Shown piece by piece: positions 15,651 through 26,184 of a DNA stretch of 64,000 bases (position 1 is its first letter; every line of letters starts with the position of its first letter). A program made the position numbers and the translations under genes. The stretch is from Cyanophora paradoxa. Its lineage: Eukaryota > Glaucocystophyceae > Cyanophorales > Cyanophoraceae. The DNA lies in the NCBI GenBank assembly GCA_004431415.1, contig QPMI01000439.1, positions 1 to 64,000 of the forward strand, read 5' to 3'. The notes beneath the pieces were generated by a model that had not been told where the DNA came from, did no database searches, and saw nothing but the letters and a program-made list of their open reading frames with translations.

Positions 15651-16501
15651 CTTCAGCTTATTTTAATTATGTTGCCGGTCTGGAAGGTCATATGTTGATA
15701 CTCTCATGTTGGAAGGTCGAATATTCTAGATATCGATGTATGTATAGATCAATGATTCAGCGAGTCTGGCTGTAAGCACGCGCTGCCATGCGCCAATTGT
15801 TTTTGGCCGGCCCCGGGCCCGGCGGCGCCAGGGTCGACGTAAGCCTGCCCCAGTGGCAAACCTGACATGATCATGATCATGAAATAAAAAAAAGAGCTCG
15901 GAGAGGGTCAGCTGCAGGTTCGAATTCCGGGCGCTGAGTCGACGTCGCAATTGCAATCTTGAATTTCAAGCACTGCGGCAACAAGATCGGGTTTTTGGAC
16001 AGGGTCAGGCCTGCAGCTGAAAGAGAGGGTCCGCTGCAGGTTCCGGGCGCGGGCGCTGACGTCGACGTCGGAGGAGAACACACTGTGACAGGAATCAATC
16101 TTGTGGGATATCCATGCCCGCCGGCCCAGTGCCGGCCGGGCCCAGGGGCGGGGGTCGGGGTCGGGTTCCGGGCGCTGACGTCGGAGGAGCCTTGGAGCAT
16201 ACAGGAAGCTTAATTAAAAGCTTAAGCAATCTCGTCGGATGCCCGCGCGCCGGCCCAGTGCCGGCGCCCCGCCGGCCGGGCCGACCGCGACTTCTAAATT
16301 TAGCTAGCTGAGCCTCGAGCTCGGAGCCCCGTCCCACCCGCCTGCAGGCTGCAGCTGGCCCCCGCATGCAGCCGGTACCGGTGCCCAAATAAAATTGTTC
16401 TCGATTGCTTGTTTCAATGAACGTTGAATCAAGAGAGACCTTAGATCTAGATCTCGCGATGGCAGCTTCAAACTTGGCCGCGGCGCCAGTGCCACCCGCC
16501 G
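15651..16501. other. intergenic, no gene seen
   Basis: 850 bp between the PARG stop and the downstream F-box copy. It begins AT-rich (ATTTTAATTATG near 15660), with a tandem TGATCATGATCATGA palindrome (about 15865-15882). Two imperfect direct repeats follow: the stretch around TCCGGGCGCTGA..GTCGACGTCG recurs at about 15925-15950, 16043-16070 and 16168-16185, and GCCCGCCGGCCCAGTGCCGG recurs at 16114-16134 and 16246-16265. The far end overlaps the duplicated 3' flank shared by the two F-box genes. Confidence 0.5.
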
Positions 16502-18400
16502 TCAACAATGGCAGCCCCGAGGGGTCCGGCCGCCCGGAAGCAGCGCTCCGCCGCCTCCTCTGCCTTTGGGAGGGAGGGGGGGGTACAGTGAGCTTGGGGC
16601 AAGGGGGGGCGAGCCCAACAGGCGCCAGACTGAGATCGTGATCGGCACCTCAATTTGGTACAACGAAGTTATTACGTCATCGAAATTGACCGTTGCGGAG
16701 CTGAGGGGTACCGCCGCCGCCTCCAGCAGCGCCCGCACAGCTCCTTCCGCCTCCCCGGGTACCGGGTCGCCCAAGACGTCTGCGCCGGGTTCGCGGGGGT
16801 ACGGCCGCTGGGGCCGGGGGGGGGGGAGAGCGGCAAAGGGGTACTGATGTTCAGGTCGAGGCGGACGAGTGAGGCGGCCCGGGCGATGCCATCCGCGACT
16901 CCCAGGAACTCCTCTACCCCCCTCATGAAGTTCAACTGAACCTGCGCAAAAAGATGACCCTAGAGAGAAGGGGGGGGGGGGAGGAGGCGGGGAGCTGGGG
17001 GGGAGTACCTGGAGCTCTCGGAGGTTGGGAGGGCCTCCAATTTGAGCGAAGTCTTCCCGCTCGTACGTGCACTCGTCCTTTCCGGAGTAAGACTTTAGAG
17101 CTAGAAATAGGACAGAGAATAAATTGAGGGACGGGGCGCACCGTGAAACCGATGCCGTGCCGGAGGTCGGTGCGCTCGAGGCGCGGAAGGCGCGCGAAGG
17201 CGCGCAGCGCGTCCGCCGAGAAGATCAGGCCCGCGCTCTCATAATCAGTCAGCGTCCTGCGCTCGGAAGCTTGAGTTCAAAAATTTGAATTCAAAATTTC
17301 GAATCTTGCGCACGCGTCGCCGAGGACGCGGAGGGAGCGGCCCGCGGGGCCCTCCGCGAACGCGGAGAATCCTGCGAACGAGAGGCCTCGGCTCCGCTCG
17401 AGTGGGCGGAGCTAGGGTACAGCGGACCGTCGCCGCACACGATGGTGCACTCGTCGTCGTTCCATATCCGAAGCTCCTCCAAGGGAAGGGGGGAGAGGCT
17501 TCGGAAGGCATCTTCGCGCTGGAGGCCTACGAGAAGGGAGCGGAGCTCGGGGCAGCAATCGGCCAGGGCGGCCGCCCGCTCGGCGTCGAAGGGCCACCAG
17601 ACGGGGAGGGAGAGGGATTGGAGGGACGAGAAGGGCGCCAGCGCCCGCCGCAAGGTCGGAAGGCGCGAGGGATATTGATTGCTCGGGCAGCAGTTGTCGC
17701 CGCCGATGCTGACTGCCCGGAGCGTGCTGGCGGCTGCAGAGGATGCCCCGTGCGCGTGCGGATGGAGCGCGAGGAGCACGTTCACCGTGTGCGTCCGCAG
17801 CATGCGGTTGGCGTCCTTCGCGAACTCAGGCCAGTCGAGTATGCCGCCGAGCGAGCGCACGCGGGCTTCCTGCAGGCCGCCCGCCGCCGCCATCGCGCTC
17901 CGGAGAACGTCGCACGCGGCGCGGCTCAGCTCGTGTGTCTCCACTTCCACGCCGCACAGATCGGTCGCAAGTAGCTCGTCGGACGCCGGATATACGAGTT
18001 CAAGGTCCACCGCTGCCGCGCCGCGCCGCAGCCGCAGCTTGCCGCTCCGAACGACCGCCGAGAGCGCCTCCAGCGCGTCGGCGCGGCTTGTCGAGAAGCG
18101 AAGTTCGCTCCATTCCATTCCCTCGACAACGGATCGCAGCCGCCGGGAAGCGCGCCTCGCCGTCCGCCACGATTCCGCAGCGCCGAGGAATTCGGCGAAG
18201 ATGCGCTCTAGCACCGCGTCTGGAAGCGTTTCGAGCCTAATGCTGTCCTCGGTGGCATTGGGGCTGGTTGCAATTGCGGGAGCTGCGGGAGCCACGGCCG
18301 GCGCCTGCAGCTGAGCTTCCTCATCGTCAGCCCGCCTCGCGCGCTTCCGGAGACGTGTCATCGCTCCGCCAGGCTGCGCGGCGCGCAGAGCGAACGTATA
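16458..18400. repeat. tandem segmental duplication, unit A
   Basis: Matches 19255-21210 from the F-box 5' flank (CGCTCCGCCAGGCTGCGCGG at 18362 and 21172) through the whole gene into the 3' flank (CCACCCGCCGTC, CCCGGAAGCAGC at about 16495-16545 and 19280-19330). The two units are in the same orientation. Confidence 0.8.
16502..18361 (-). CDS. F-box protein, leucine-rich type (copy A of a tandem pair)
   Basis: Likely substrate adaptor of an SCF ubiquitin ligase. The start at 18361 (MTRLRKRARRADDEEAQL) gives a basic, possibly nuclear-localising N-terminus, then the F-box ETLPDAVLERIFAEFLGAAE (about residues 45-65) and a long repeat-like region with regular leucines (LRSLLVGLQREDAFRSLSPL; PLEELRIWNDDECTIV). 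After a first intron with a GTACCC donor near 17415, short exons add GFSAFAEGPAGRSLRVLGDAC, ALRAFARLPRLERTDLRHG, GGPPNLRELQ, LGVADGIARAASLVRLDLNI and RALLEAAAVPLSSATVNFDD, again leucine-periodic. The stop is taken as 16502-16504 by frame, but the last exon diverges from copy B and this end is uncertain. Exon 1 is nearly the same as copy B at 19399-21171, so the duplication is recent. The target protein is unknown. Confidence 0.75.
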
Positions 18401-18568
18401 CGTAGACGTACGAAGGCTCCACTGTGGCTTCGGTGGTACCCCCCTCCCCGCCCCCCCCCCCGGCCCCCCCGGCCCCCCTCCCCCCCGCGCGAGCCCCATG
18501 GCCAGGCGCCAGCCAGGCCCCATATAATTAGCTAAAGCGCTCGACGGCCTTTCCTCTGTGAAAACGTT

Positions 18569-19250
18569 TCATTTACATGTACACGCACAGAGCACACTGT
18601 GACAGGGGACTCGTAAACAGAGGGAGGGGCGGAGGGCCACCTCAGCGGGCCCAGCGGGGGAGGTCCGGGGCGAGCGCGCGCGGGGCCGGGGGGGGGGCGG
18701 GCCCGCCGCGGACCTCGTTGGACGCCCGGGGGGGGGGGGGGGGGGGGGTGCGGGAAGGAGGCGGCCGGGGGTAGGGGAGTCCGGGGGTCGAAGGGGTAGG
18801 CTAGCGGGCCCAGAGGGGAGGTCCCGGAGTCCGGGGCGAGCGCGAGCGGGGCCGGGGGGGAGCGCCGGCGCCGGCGGCGGGGAAGCGGCGCCCTCCACGG
18901 ACCTCCACCTGGCGGAGGGGGGGGGGGGGGGGGGGGGGGGGTAGAGGTCGCCCGCCGGGGGAAGAGGAGGCGGCCGGGGGTACGGGACGGGGCAGCTTGT
19001 GCCTCCGGACGGCGTCGAGGGCCCTCGCGACCTCCAGGGCCGCCGCCGCCCAGTCCGGGTGGCCTGCAGCATGTATTTGGTCGCGATCGTGATGGCAGCT
19101 TCAAACTTGGCCAGCGAGGGGGGCCGGAGGCCCTCGGGGGCCGGGGTAGGGCCGCCGGGACGTGCCCGGGCACGCGCGGCGGCGAGGGCGGCGGCGGGAG
19201 GTCGTCGGGCAAGAGCTCCGGGACAATATTAATGCTGCGGGCCGGCCGCG
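18569..19250 (-). pseudogene. broken, shuffled copy of the 3' end of the neighbouring coiled-coil gene
   Basis: On the minus strand this stretch repeats pieces of 21385-21880. The block at about 18975-19065 (VPYPRPPPLPP context; bases CTTGTGCCTCCGGACGGCGT) matches 21781-21860, and 18640-18725 matches 21388-21465. The block at 19110-19220 (ELLPDDLPPPPSPPRVPGHV) matches 21515-21620, but it lies on the wrong side of the first block, so the order differs from the intact gene. Between the blocks are expanded G/C runs of up to about 19 bases (18731-18749; 18917-18942). A 25-bp stretch at about 19090-19112 matches the F-box 3' flank at 16458-16483. No continuous reading frame survives and no F-box-independent start is seen. 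Interpreted as a gene fragment carried by the tandem F-box duplication and then rearranged. Confidence 0.7.
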
Positions 19251-19254
19251 GCCT

Positions 19255-21210
19255 CACACTTGGCTGCGCCGCCAGCGCCACCCGCCGTCCACGAGGGCGG
19301 CCCCGAGAGGGCCCGCCGCCCGGAAGCAGCTCTCTGTCTCCCGTTTCATAGCCTTGAGCTTGCGGGGGTACAGTGAGGCCGGGGCAAGGGGCCGAGGGTT
19401 ACCGGAGCAGCACCTCGCGATCGATTTCGTCATGATAATTCGTTCGACTTTCGAGACTGCTTTTTAGTTCTTCATCAACATTGAAGAAGACCGTAACGGA
19501 GCTGAGGGGTACGGTCGCCGCCTCCAGTAGCGCCCGCACATCACGAGCCGCACCCGCAGGCAGCGGGCGGCCCAACACGCCTGCGCAGGGGCCGTCGCCG
19601 TGACCGGAGGGGAGGGGACTGGGGGCAGGGGGTACATGTACAGATGTGCAGGTCAAGGCGGGCAAGGGAGCCGGCCCTGGCGATGCCGTCCACTACGCCC
19701 AGGAGCCTCTCCCTCGCTCCTCTCCCAGGAGCCAAAGATGTCAGCTGCACACAAACCTGCGTAAAGATAAGCGAAGTGGGGAGAAAGGGAGGGAGGGGGG
19801 GGGAGCGGGAAGGGCAGGGGGGGGGGGAGCCTAGGGTACCTGGAGCTCGCGGAGCTTGGGAGGGCCCACCACAAAGGCGGCTTCCTCCCGCCCGCACTCC
19901 CACTTCGCCAAAGTATAAATTAGCTGTAGAGCTCTTAATAGAAACGGGGAAAGGGCGCACGCCGATGCAGAGGCCTTGCTGAAAGTCGGTGCGCTCGAGG
20001 CGCGGAAGGCGCGCGAAGGCGCGCAGCGCGTCTGGCGAGAAGAATAGCTTTGCGCCCTCCGCTCGCGTCCTGCATTTAAAATTCAAATTCGCGATGGGAT
20101 TCGAAGTCGGTCTCACGCACGCGTCACCGAGGAGGCGGAGGGTGCGGCCCGCGGGGCCCTCCGCGAACGCTATGAAGCCTGCGAACGAGAGGCCTCGGCT
20201 CAGCTCGAGTGGGAAGAGCTGGGGTACAGCGGACCGTCGCTGTACTCTATGACGTACTCCTCGTCGTTCCAGAGCCGAAGCTCCTCCAAGGGAAGGGGGG
20301 AGAGTTTTGGAAAGGCTTCGTCTTCCACAAGGGCGATGAGGAGCGAGCGAAGCTGGGGACAGGATTCGGCCACGATGGCGGCCCCGTGATGGTCGAAGGC
20401 CCACCAGAAGGGGAGAGAGAGGGATTGGAGGGACGAGAAGTGTGCCAGCGCCCGCCGCACGCTCGGAAGGCGCGAGAAGATGTGATTGCTCTCCATCGGG
20501 CAGCAGTTGTCGCCGCCGATGCTGACTGACCGGAGCGTGCTGGCGGCTGCCGAGGATGTCCCGTGCGCGTGCGGCTGGAGCGCGAGGAGCACGTTGACCG
20601 TGTGTGTCCGCAGCATGCGGTGGGCGTCTTTCGCGAAGTCATTGCTGTTGAAGATGCCGCCGAGCGAGCGCACGCGGGCTTCCTGCAGGCCGCCCGCCGC
20701 CGCCGTGGCGCTCCGGAGAACGTCGCACGCGGCGCGGCTCAGCTCGTGTGTCTCCACTTCCGCGTGGCACCGCTCGCGCGTGATGGGCTCGTCGGACGCC
20801 GGATATACGAGTTCGAGGTCCACCGCTGCCACGCCGCGCCGCAGCCGCAGCTTGCCGCTCCGAACGACCGCCGAGAGCGCCTCCAGCGCGTCGGCGCGGC
20901 TTGTCGAAAAGCGAAGTTCGCTCCATTCCATTCCCCCGACAACGGATCGCAGCCGCCGGGAAGCGCGCCTCGCCGTCCGCCACGACTCCGCAGCGCCGAG
21001 GAATTCGGCGAAGATGCGCTCTAGCACCGCGTCTGGAAGCGTTTCGAGCGCGCTGCCGCTGTTCTCGGTGGCGTCGAGGCCGGTAGCGGGAGGTGCGGGA
21101 GCCACGGCGGGCGCCTGCAGCTGAGCTTCCTCGTCGTCAGTCCGCCTCGCGCGCTTTCGGGGACGTGCCATCGCTCCGCCAGGCTGCGCGGCGCGCTGGG
21201 CGCCGCTGGT
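19255..21210. repeat. tandem segmental duplication, unit B
   Basis: Partner of the unit at 16458-18400. Unit B sits directly downstream (in minus-strand sense) of the intact coiled-coil gene, whereas unit A sits downstream of that gene's broken 3' fragment. This suggests that the duplicated block originally included the 3' end of the coiled-coil gene. Confidence 0.8.
19399..21171 (-). CDS. F-box protein, leucine-rich type (copy B of a tandem pair)
   Basis: Likely SCF ubiquitin-ligase adaptor. The start at 21171 (MARPRKRARRTDDEEAQLQA) leads to the same F-box as copy A (ETLPDAVLERIFAEFLGAAE), followed by long blocks identical to copy A (SWRTARRASRRLRSVV; SGKLRLRRG; ELVYPASDE). The first intron (GTACCCCAGC donor near 20222, acceptor ..TTCGCAG about 20185) contains an in-frame stop, which supports its being spliced. 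Later exons read GFIAFAEGPAGRTLRLLGD, ALRAFARLPRLERTDFQQG, VGPPKLRELQ, LLGVVDGIARAGSLARLDLH and RALLEAATVPLSSVTVFFN, with the stop at 19399-19401. Conservative changes between copies, with frames kept in both, suggest that both are expressed. The target is unknown. Confidence 0.78.
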
Positions 21211-21384
21211 ACCCCCCCCCCTCCACCCCTCCCGCCCGAGCCCCAGCTGCATCAGCCTGCATGCGCAGCTGCATGCAGGGCCTCTACCCAGCGTTCAGCG
21301 TCGATCGCGACTTCGCGAACACGTTAACACGCACAGAGCACATGGGACTTGAGGAAAAAGGGAGAGGCAGACGGGCCGGCTCGA

Positions 21385-24300
21385 TCAGCGGGGGGAGGTC
21401 CGGGGCGAGCGATCGCGAGGGGGCGCCGGCGCCGGCGGCGGGGAGGCGGGCCCGCCGCGGACGGAGGAGAGCATCAGGGAGCGCAGGCCTAGGAGGGAGT
21501 GCCCGGCGTCCGACGAGGGGGGCGGGAGGCCCTCGGGGGGTAGGGCCGCCGGCACGTGCCCGGGCACGCGCGGCGGGGAGGGCGGCGGCGGAAGGTCGTC
21601 GGGCAGTAGTTCCCGGTCCAGGGCGGGGTCTGGGGGCGGCGCGGGGCCGCCCGCGCCCCCCCGCAGCGCCCGCGCCTCGGCCCGAGCCTCGCGCAGCTGC
21701 GAGATCAGCAGGTCCACCTCCGCCTGGCGGGGGGTACGGGTCGGCGGCCGGGCGGGGGGGGGGGAAGGAGGCTGCCGGGGGTACGGGACGGGACGGGGCA
21801 CCTTGTGCCTCCGGACGGCGTCGCGGGCCCTCGCGACCTCCAGGTCCGCCGCCGCCCGGTCCTCGGCCCGCCGCTGCGGGAAACAAAGGTTACTCAGTGG
21901 GCCGGCAGGGGTACAAGTTCCAATGAGAAGGGGGGTACCCGCTCGGCGTCCTCGAGGGCCTTGTTCGCTGTCCGCAGGGAGGCCTGCGGCGGCCGGGCCG
22001 GGCCGGGACCCGTCAGCCCAAGAAGAAGAGGAAGAAGCAGCGATGTCGGACCTGGAGCTGCGAGGAGCGCTCCAGCATGTCGACGCGGCCCGACCAGAGT
22101 GCGTCCAGGCGGCCGCCGCCCTTGCCCCCCGCCGCCGCCGCCTCGCCCGCCGCCACGCGCTGCAGCTGCCGGCCCGGTCCTAAGCGAGGGAGAGGGGTAC
22201 AGGAGCCGCAGGGAAGGGGTACGGCACCTCGTGGAGGCGCGCGATGGACTCGTCGCGTTCGCGGCACGCCGCGACGACCTCGTCGGCGAGCCTGCGGCGA
22301 GCGTTCCTCGACGAACGTTCCTCTTCCGAAGAGGGACAGGGGCGCACCGACGCGCGGCGTCGTGGGCGGCGTCGGCCTCCTTCTTGGCCCGCGACAGCTC
22401 CGCCTCGGCCTGGGAAAGGGAAGAGGCGTCGGGAAAGGGGGGAGGGCGTGTAGGGCAGAGGGGCGGCGGCGCACGGCAGCGAGTCGCTCGTCGGGGGTGG
22501 CCCCGGGCCGCAGGGGCGGCGCCGGGGCCGGCGAGGACGAGGACGTCGCCGCGGGGCCCGCGCGGGCCCCGGCCCCGCGCGCCGCGAGCGCCGCCGCCTG
22601 AGAAGCAAGCGCACGGCGCTCAGCCGAGCAGGCTCGGGCTCAGGTGAGGCGCCGGGCTCCTCACCTGAGGCCCGATGGACGCGAGGGCGGAGGCGGCCGC
22701 CGAGGAGGCCGCGCCGACGCTGCGGGGGGAGAGCGGGCGGGCGGGCGGGGCGATCCGTCAGGCAGCCGGACGCGATCCGGAAGGGTACACGTAAGAGGAG
22801 CCCACCTGGACGCGCTGCGCTTGCCGGCACCCAGGAGCAGGTCCAGGTCCGCTTGCTGCGCGCGCGCGGGGGTGGGGGGTGGGGGGGGGGGGGGGGGGGG
22901 GGGGGTAAACCAAGGACGCTCAGTATCTAATTACAAAGGAAGGCTCAGAATCTAAATCTAAAACGCCCAGAATCTAATACGAAGGAAGGAAGCAGAGAGC
23001 GGAGCGAAGAAGAGGAAGAGAGCAAAGGGGCGCACGCGTCGCTCGGCGGCCGTCGGGCTCCTCGGCCGCGGCGCCTCCGCCGCCGACGACGCCGCCGCCG
23101 CCTCCGCGACGAACGGAGCGATGGTGTCGGCCATGCGCGCAGCGATGGCCGCCACCTGTTCCCGGCGCCGCCCTCAGAAAGAGATAAAGAGAACAAGCAG
23201 AGAGAGCGCACCTGGACGTCCGGCTTGCCCTTCATGGCCGACACGAAGCCGGCGAGGCGGGGCAGGAGCTGGGAGAAGCCCTCCGCCTTCGCCCGCCACC
23301 GCTCCGCCTCCGCCTCCGCCGCCCGCAGCGCGGAGGAGGCGGCGGAGGTGGAGGAGGAGGAGGAGGCGAGGGGCGCCGGCCGCTGGGAGGGCGGCCCGGC
23401 GCGCTGGAGCTTCTCCCGGGACTCGAGCGCCCGGACCAGGTCCCGCGCCCGGCGCAGCTCGTCCGCCAGCCGGTCCCGCTCCGCTACTGTCGCCTCCAGC
23501 ACCGCCGAGTGCGCCGCGGGAACCGCCGCTGGAGCCGTACCGTTCGCCGCGGCCGTTTTCGGCGGCGGCGAGGCGGGAGACTTGGGCGGCGGCGCCGCGG
23601 CCGCCGCCGCGGCGCGCGCCGCCGCGAGCTCGGAGGAGAGGCGGGCCTGCTCTGCGCGCAGCTCGCGGAGGGCCTGGCCGCTCCGCTCGCACTCGGCGCA
23701 GGGGGCCGAAGCGGAGGCGGAGGCGTAGGCGGAGGAGGAGGAAGCGGAGGCGGAGGCGGATGCGGCGGGCGCCCCGGGGGCGTGCGGGGCCGGGTTGGGG
23801 AAGGAGGCGGCGTGGGGGAGGGGGCCCCGGGCGCCGCGGGAGCCCGGGGCCGGCTTCGGCATCTCGCCGCGGGCCGGGACGCGGGAGCCGATGGAGGCGA
23901 GGTCTTCCCCGCAGGCGGCGACCTCGGTGCAGAGCTCGCCGAGCCGCTGGCACTCCCGCCGGATCTGCGCCCGCGCCGCCGCCGCCGCCTCCTCCGCCGG
24001 CGCGTCTGCCTCGCGCCACATGGACGCGAGCGCCGCCGAGGCGCCCTCCCCGTGCACCCGCAGCCGCTCCAGCGTGCCCGAGAGCGCGGCGAGGCGGCCC
24101 CGCATCGAGTCGTACGTGCAGGGCGGCAGGGGCCGCGGGGGCGCCCGCGGAGGGCCGCGCCCGCGGCGGGCGAGGCCCAGCGGAGCTCCTCGGGCCACGC
24201 GAGGGCCAGCGGGTCGCCGACGTAGGGGGCGCAGCCGGCGCCGGCGGCCCCGAAGTCGCGGCACGTCCGCCAGAGCTCGCCCTCCTGCGTCAGCGCCTGC

Positions 24301-25800
24301 CGGGACGCTCGCTCGGAAGACAGCGGACGGGCGGGGCGGGGCGGGAGCGCTGAGAGGCGGCGCATGCCTTCGCGATGTGCTCGATGAGGGTCTGGACGAC
24401 GGCTTCCCGCCGGCGGAGCGCGGACGGCCGCACCGCGGCCACCGCGACCGAGGCCGGCCCGTCGGAGCCCGCCAGGGGGGAGCCGGAGGGGCCCCCGGCC
24501 CCCGGCTGCCCGAGCGCCGCCGCCTGGAGGGACCCAGGGCGGAGCGAGGAGCCCTCCAAACTTGGCCGTCCGGAAGGCGCCGTGCTGCCGCTGGCGCTGG
24601 CGGCCCCCGACTGAGGCGCGGAGGCCGAGGAGGGCGTCGGCGTACCCCCCCCGGCGCCCGGCCGCCTCACGCGCGGCGCCCGGTGCGTCTCCAGCCTGCC
24701 GCACGCACGCGCGCAGGGTGCCGTCAGCGGAGCGGAAGGTGGCCGAGAAGGGCGCGCGGGCGGGCGGGCGGGCGAGCCTGGATGCGGCCGGCCCGTCGCC
24801 CTCGGCGTCGGCTCCGAGGAGGGCGCCCAGCGCCTGGTGCTGCGAGGCGCCGGCGCGGGGCGGGGTTGCGTCCGGCGCGTCGCCGCCCGGGCCGCGCCGC
24901 GACGCCTCACTCGGCCTTCGCGATGCCACGCTGGCCCGCCGCGACGCCTCCGCCCGCTCCGAGCTCCGCGAGCTCGAGCGGGAAGTGGACGACGACGAGG
25001 AGCCGCGCCGGCCGCGCCGCCCGCGGCCCCGCCGCTCGCCCGCGTCCGGCTCGGGCTTTGCGGAGCCCGGAGGCGGCGGCGGCGGCCCCGGACGCGACTC
25101 GTAGGCCTGGCCCAGCAGCTCGAAAGCCTCGGTGAAGATCCAGCGCAGTCGCTCGAACCACGCGGACGGGCCCTGCCCTCCCTTCGCGCGCTTCGCAGCG
25201 AAGGAGTCCCACCTCCGATCGACCTGAGCGCCGCGCGCCAGCCGCATCAGCGGCTGCGAGCGGGGCGGAGCGGGCGCGCGCTCGCTCGCCTCGTCGATCT
25301 CGGGGCAGATCTGCGCCTGCGCGTCCTCGACCTGTCTCGCCAGCTCCTCCGCTTGGAACAGCAGCTCCTCGTGCAGCACCAGCTTCGACGTGTCCTCGCG
25401 GATCTGCGCTCGCTCGCTGAGCACTTGCCGCACTGCGGAGCGAGCGCAAGGATGGATGGGCGGCGCACGTTGCGCTGGCTGGCGGCCACGGCAAGGCCCC
25501 GCACTTGCGCCGCGAAGTCTTCCGCAAGCACCTGCAGGCTGATGACGACTTTCTCCCTGCGGGGTCCCCGGAGGTCGTCGGGCGCCGAGCCGTGCGTGAG
25601 GGCGGACAGCGCGGCGGACCGTGTCAGGACGTTGAGCAGCCGTACGACAAGATCGCCTTCATCCTGCAGCGCCAGGAACTGCGCAGGCAGCGCCCGGTCA
25701 GCTGCGCTCCAGCGATGGACGCGGAAGGGCCGAGCGGGACCAACGCCGCCGACGGCGCTCCCCGCCAGCGTACAACGGGGTGGATCGCTATACAACGCAC
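21385..25800 (-). CDS. unrecognised long coiled-coil protein, Ala/Ser/Pro-rich
   Basis: I do not recognise the family. The N-terminal part (about 25240-25795) reads LPAQFLALQDEGDLVVRLLN and EKVVISLQVLAEDFAAQVRG. A helical exon follows (LVLHEELLFQAEELARQ, 25433 downward), then a Ser/Arg/Gly linker and RREAVVQTLIEHIAKA (about 24380). Next are GELWRTCRDFGAAG (about 24240) and a strong heptad region (about 23225-24110: RGRLAALSGTLERLRVHGEG, RRECQRLGELCTEVAA, ERSGQALRELRAEQARLSSE, AERDRLADELRRARDLVRAL). Small exons then give VAAIAARMADTIAPFVAEAA, RRRLADEVVAACRERDESIA, LRTANKALEDAE and RRAEDRAAADLEVARARDAV, with a last exon EVDLLISQLREARAEARAL and a proline-rich tail to the stop at 21385-21387. The chain of coiled-coil exons suggests a structural or scaffold role such as cytoskeleton or basal body, but that is a guess. 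The start and several junctions are unresolved, and one junction near 25440 does not keep frame with simple splicing. Confidence 0.55.
22868..22905. repeat. G homopolymer tract in coiled-coil gene intron
   Basis: Nearly pure run of about 24 G with a preceding GTGGGGGG interruption. On the coding (minus) strand this is a C run at an intron end, in the position of a pyrimidine tract. Similar runs occur in introns across the window. Confidence 0.8.
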
Positions 25801-26184
25801 CGTCGTCATCCCCTCGGGCGAATTCTCGTCTTTCCGACCTGTCACTACCCGAAGCGGGCTGCGCAGCGGTCAGCAGGACAACGGTGCGATGGCAGTGCGG
25901 CCACCGGACCCCGCAAACCTTTGAGTAACTTCATCTGCGGTGATGTCCATGTGCATGACCGACGAGCTGCTCGCGGACTGCAGCTCGAACGGATCGGACG
26001 CTGAAGAGATCGAGGGGAGAGTCGGCGATGCCGGGGCGCTCTCCGCGATTGGCCGCATCAGTATCATCCCGCCGATGGCGAGATGGGCCCCGGTCCGGCT
26101 GCACCGGCTCTCTTTAGGGGGGTACGGGTCGCCTCCAGCAAACGGGCGACCAGGCCTACTAGTACTAGTAGTTCAGTTCCCAGA
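25801..26184. promoter_or_regulatory. divergent 5' region, coiled-coil gene / old yellow enzyme
   Basis: The start of the minus-strand gene lies somewhere in 25795-26067, where a frame beginning MILMRPIAESAPASPTLPSI might be its first exon. The old yellow enzyme starts at 26185. CTACTAGTACTAGTAG palindromes (26155-26172) lie just upstream of that start. Confidence 0.4.
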
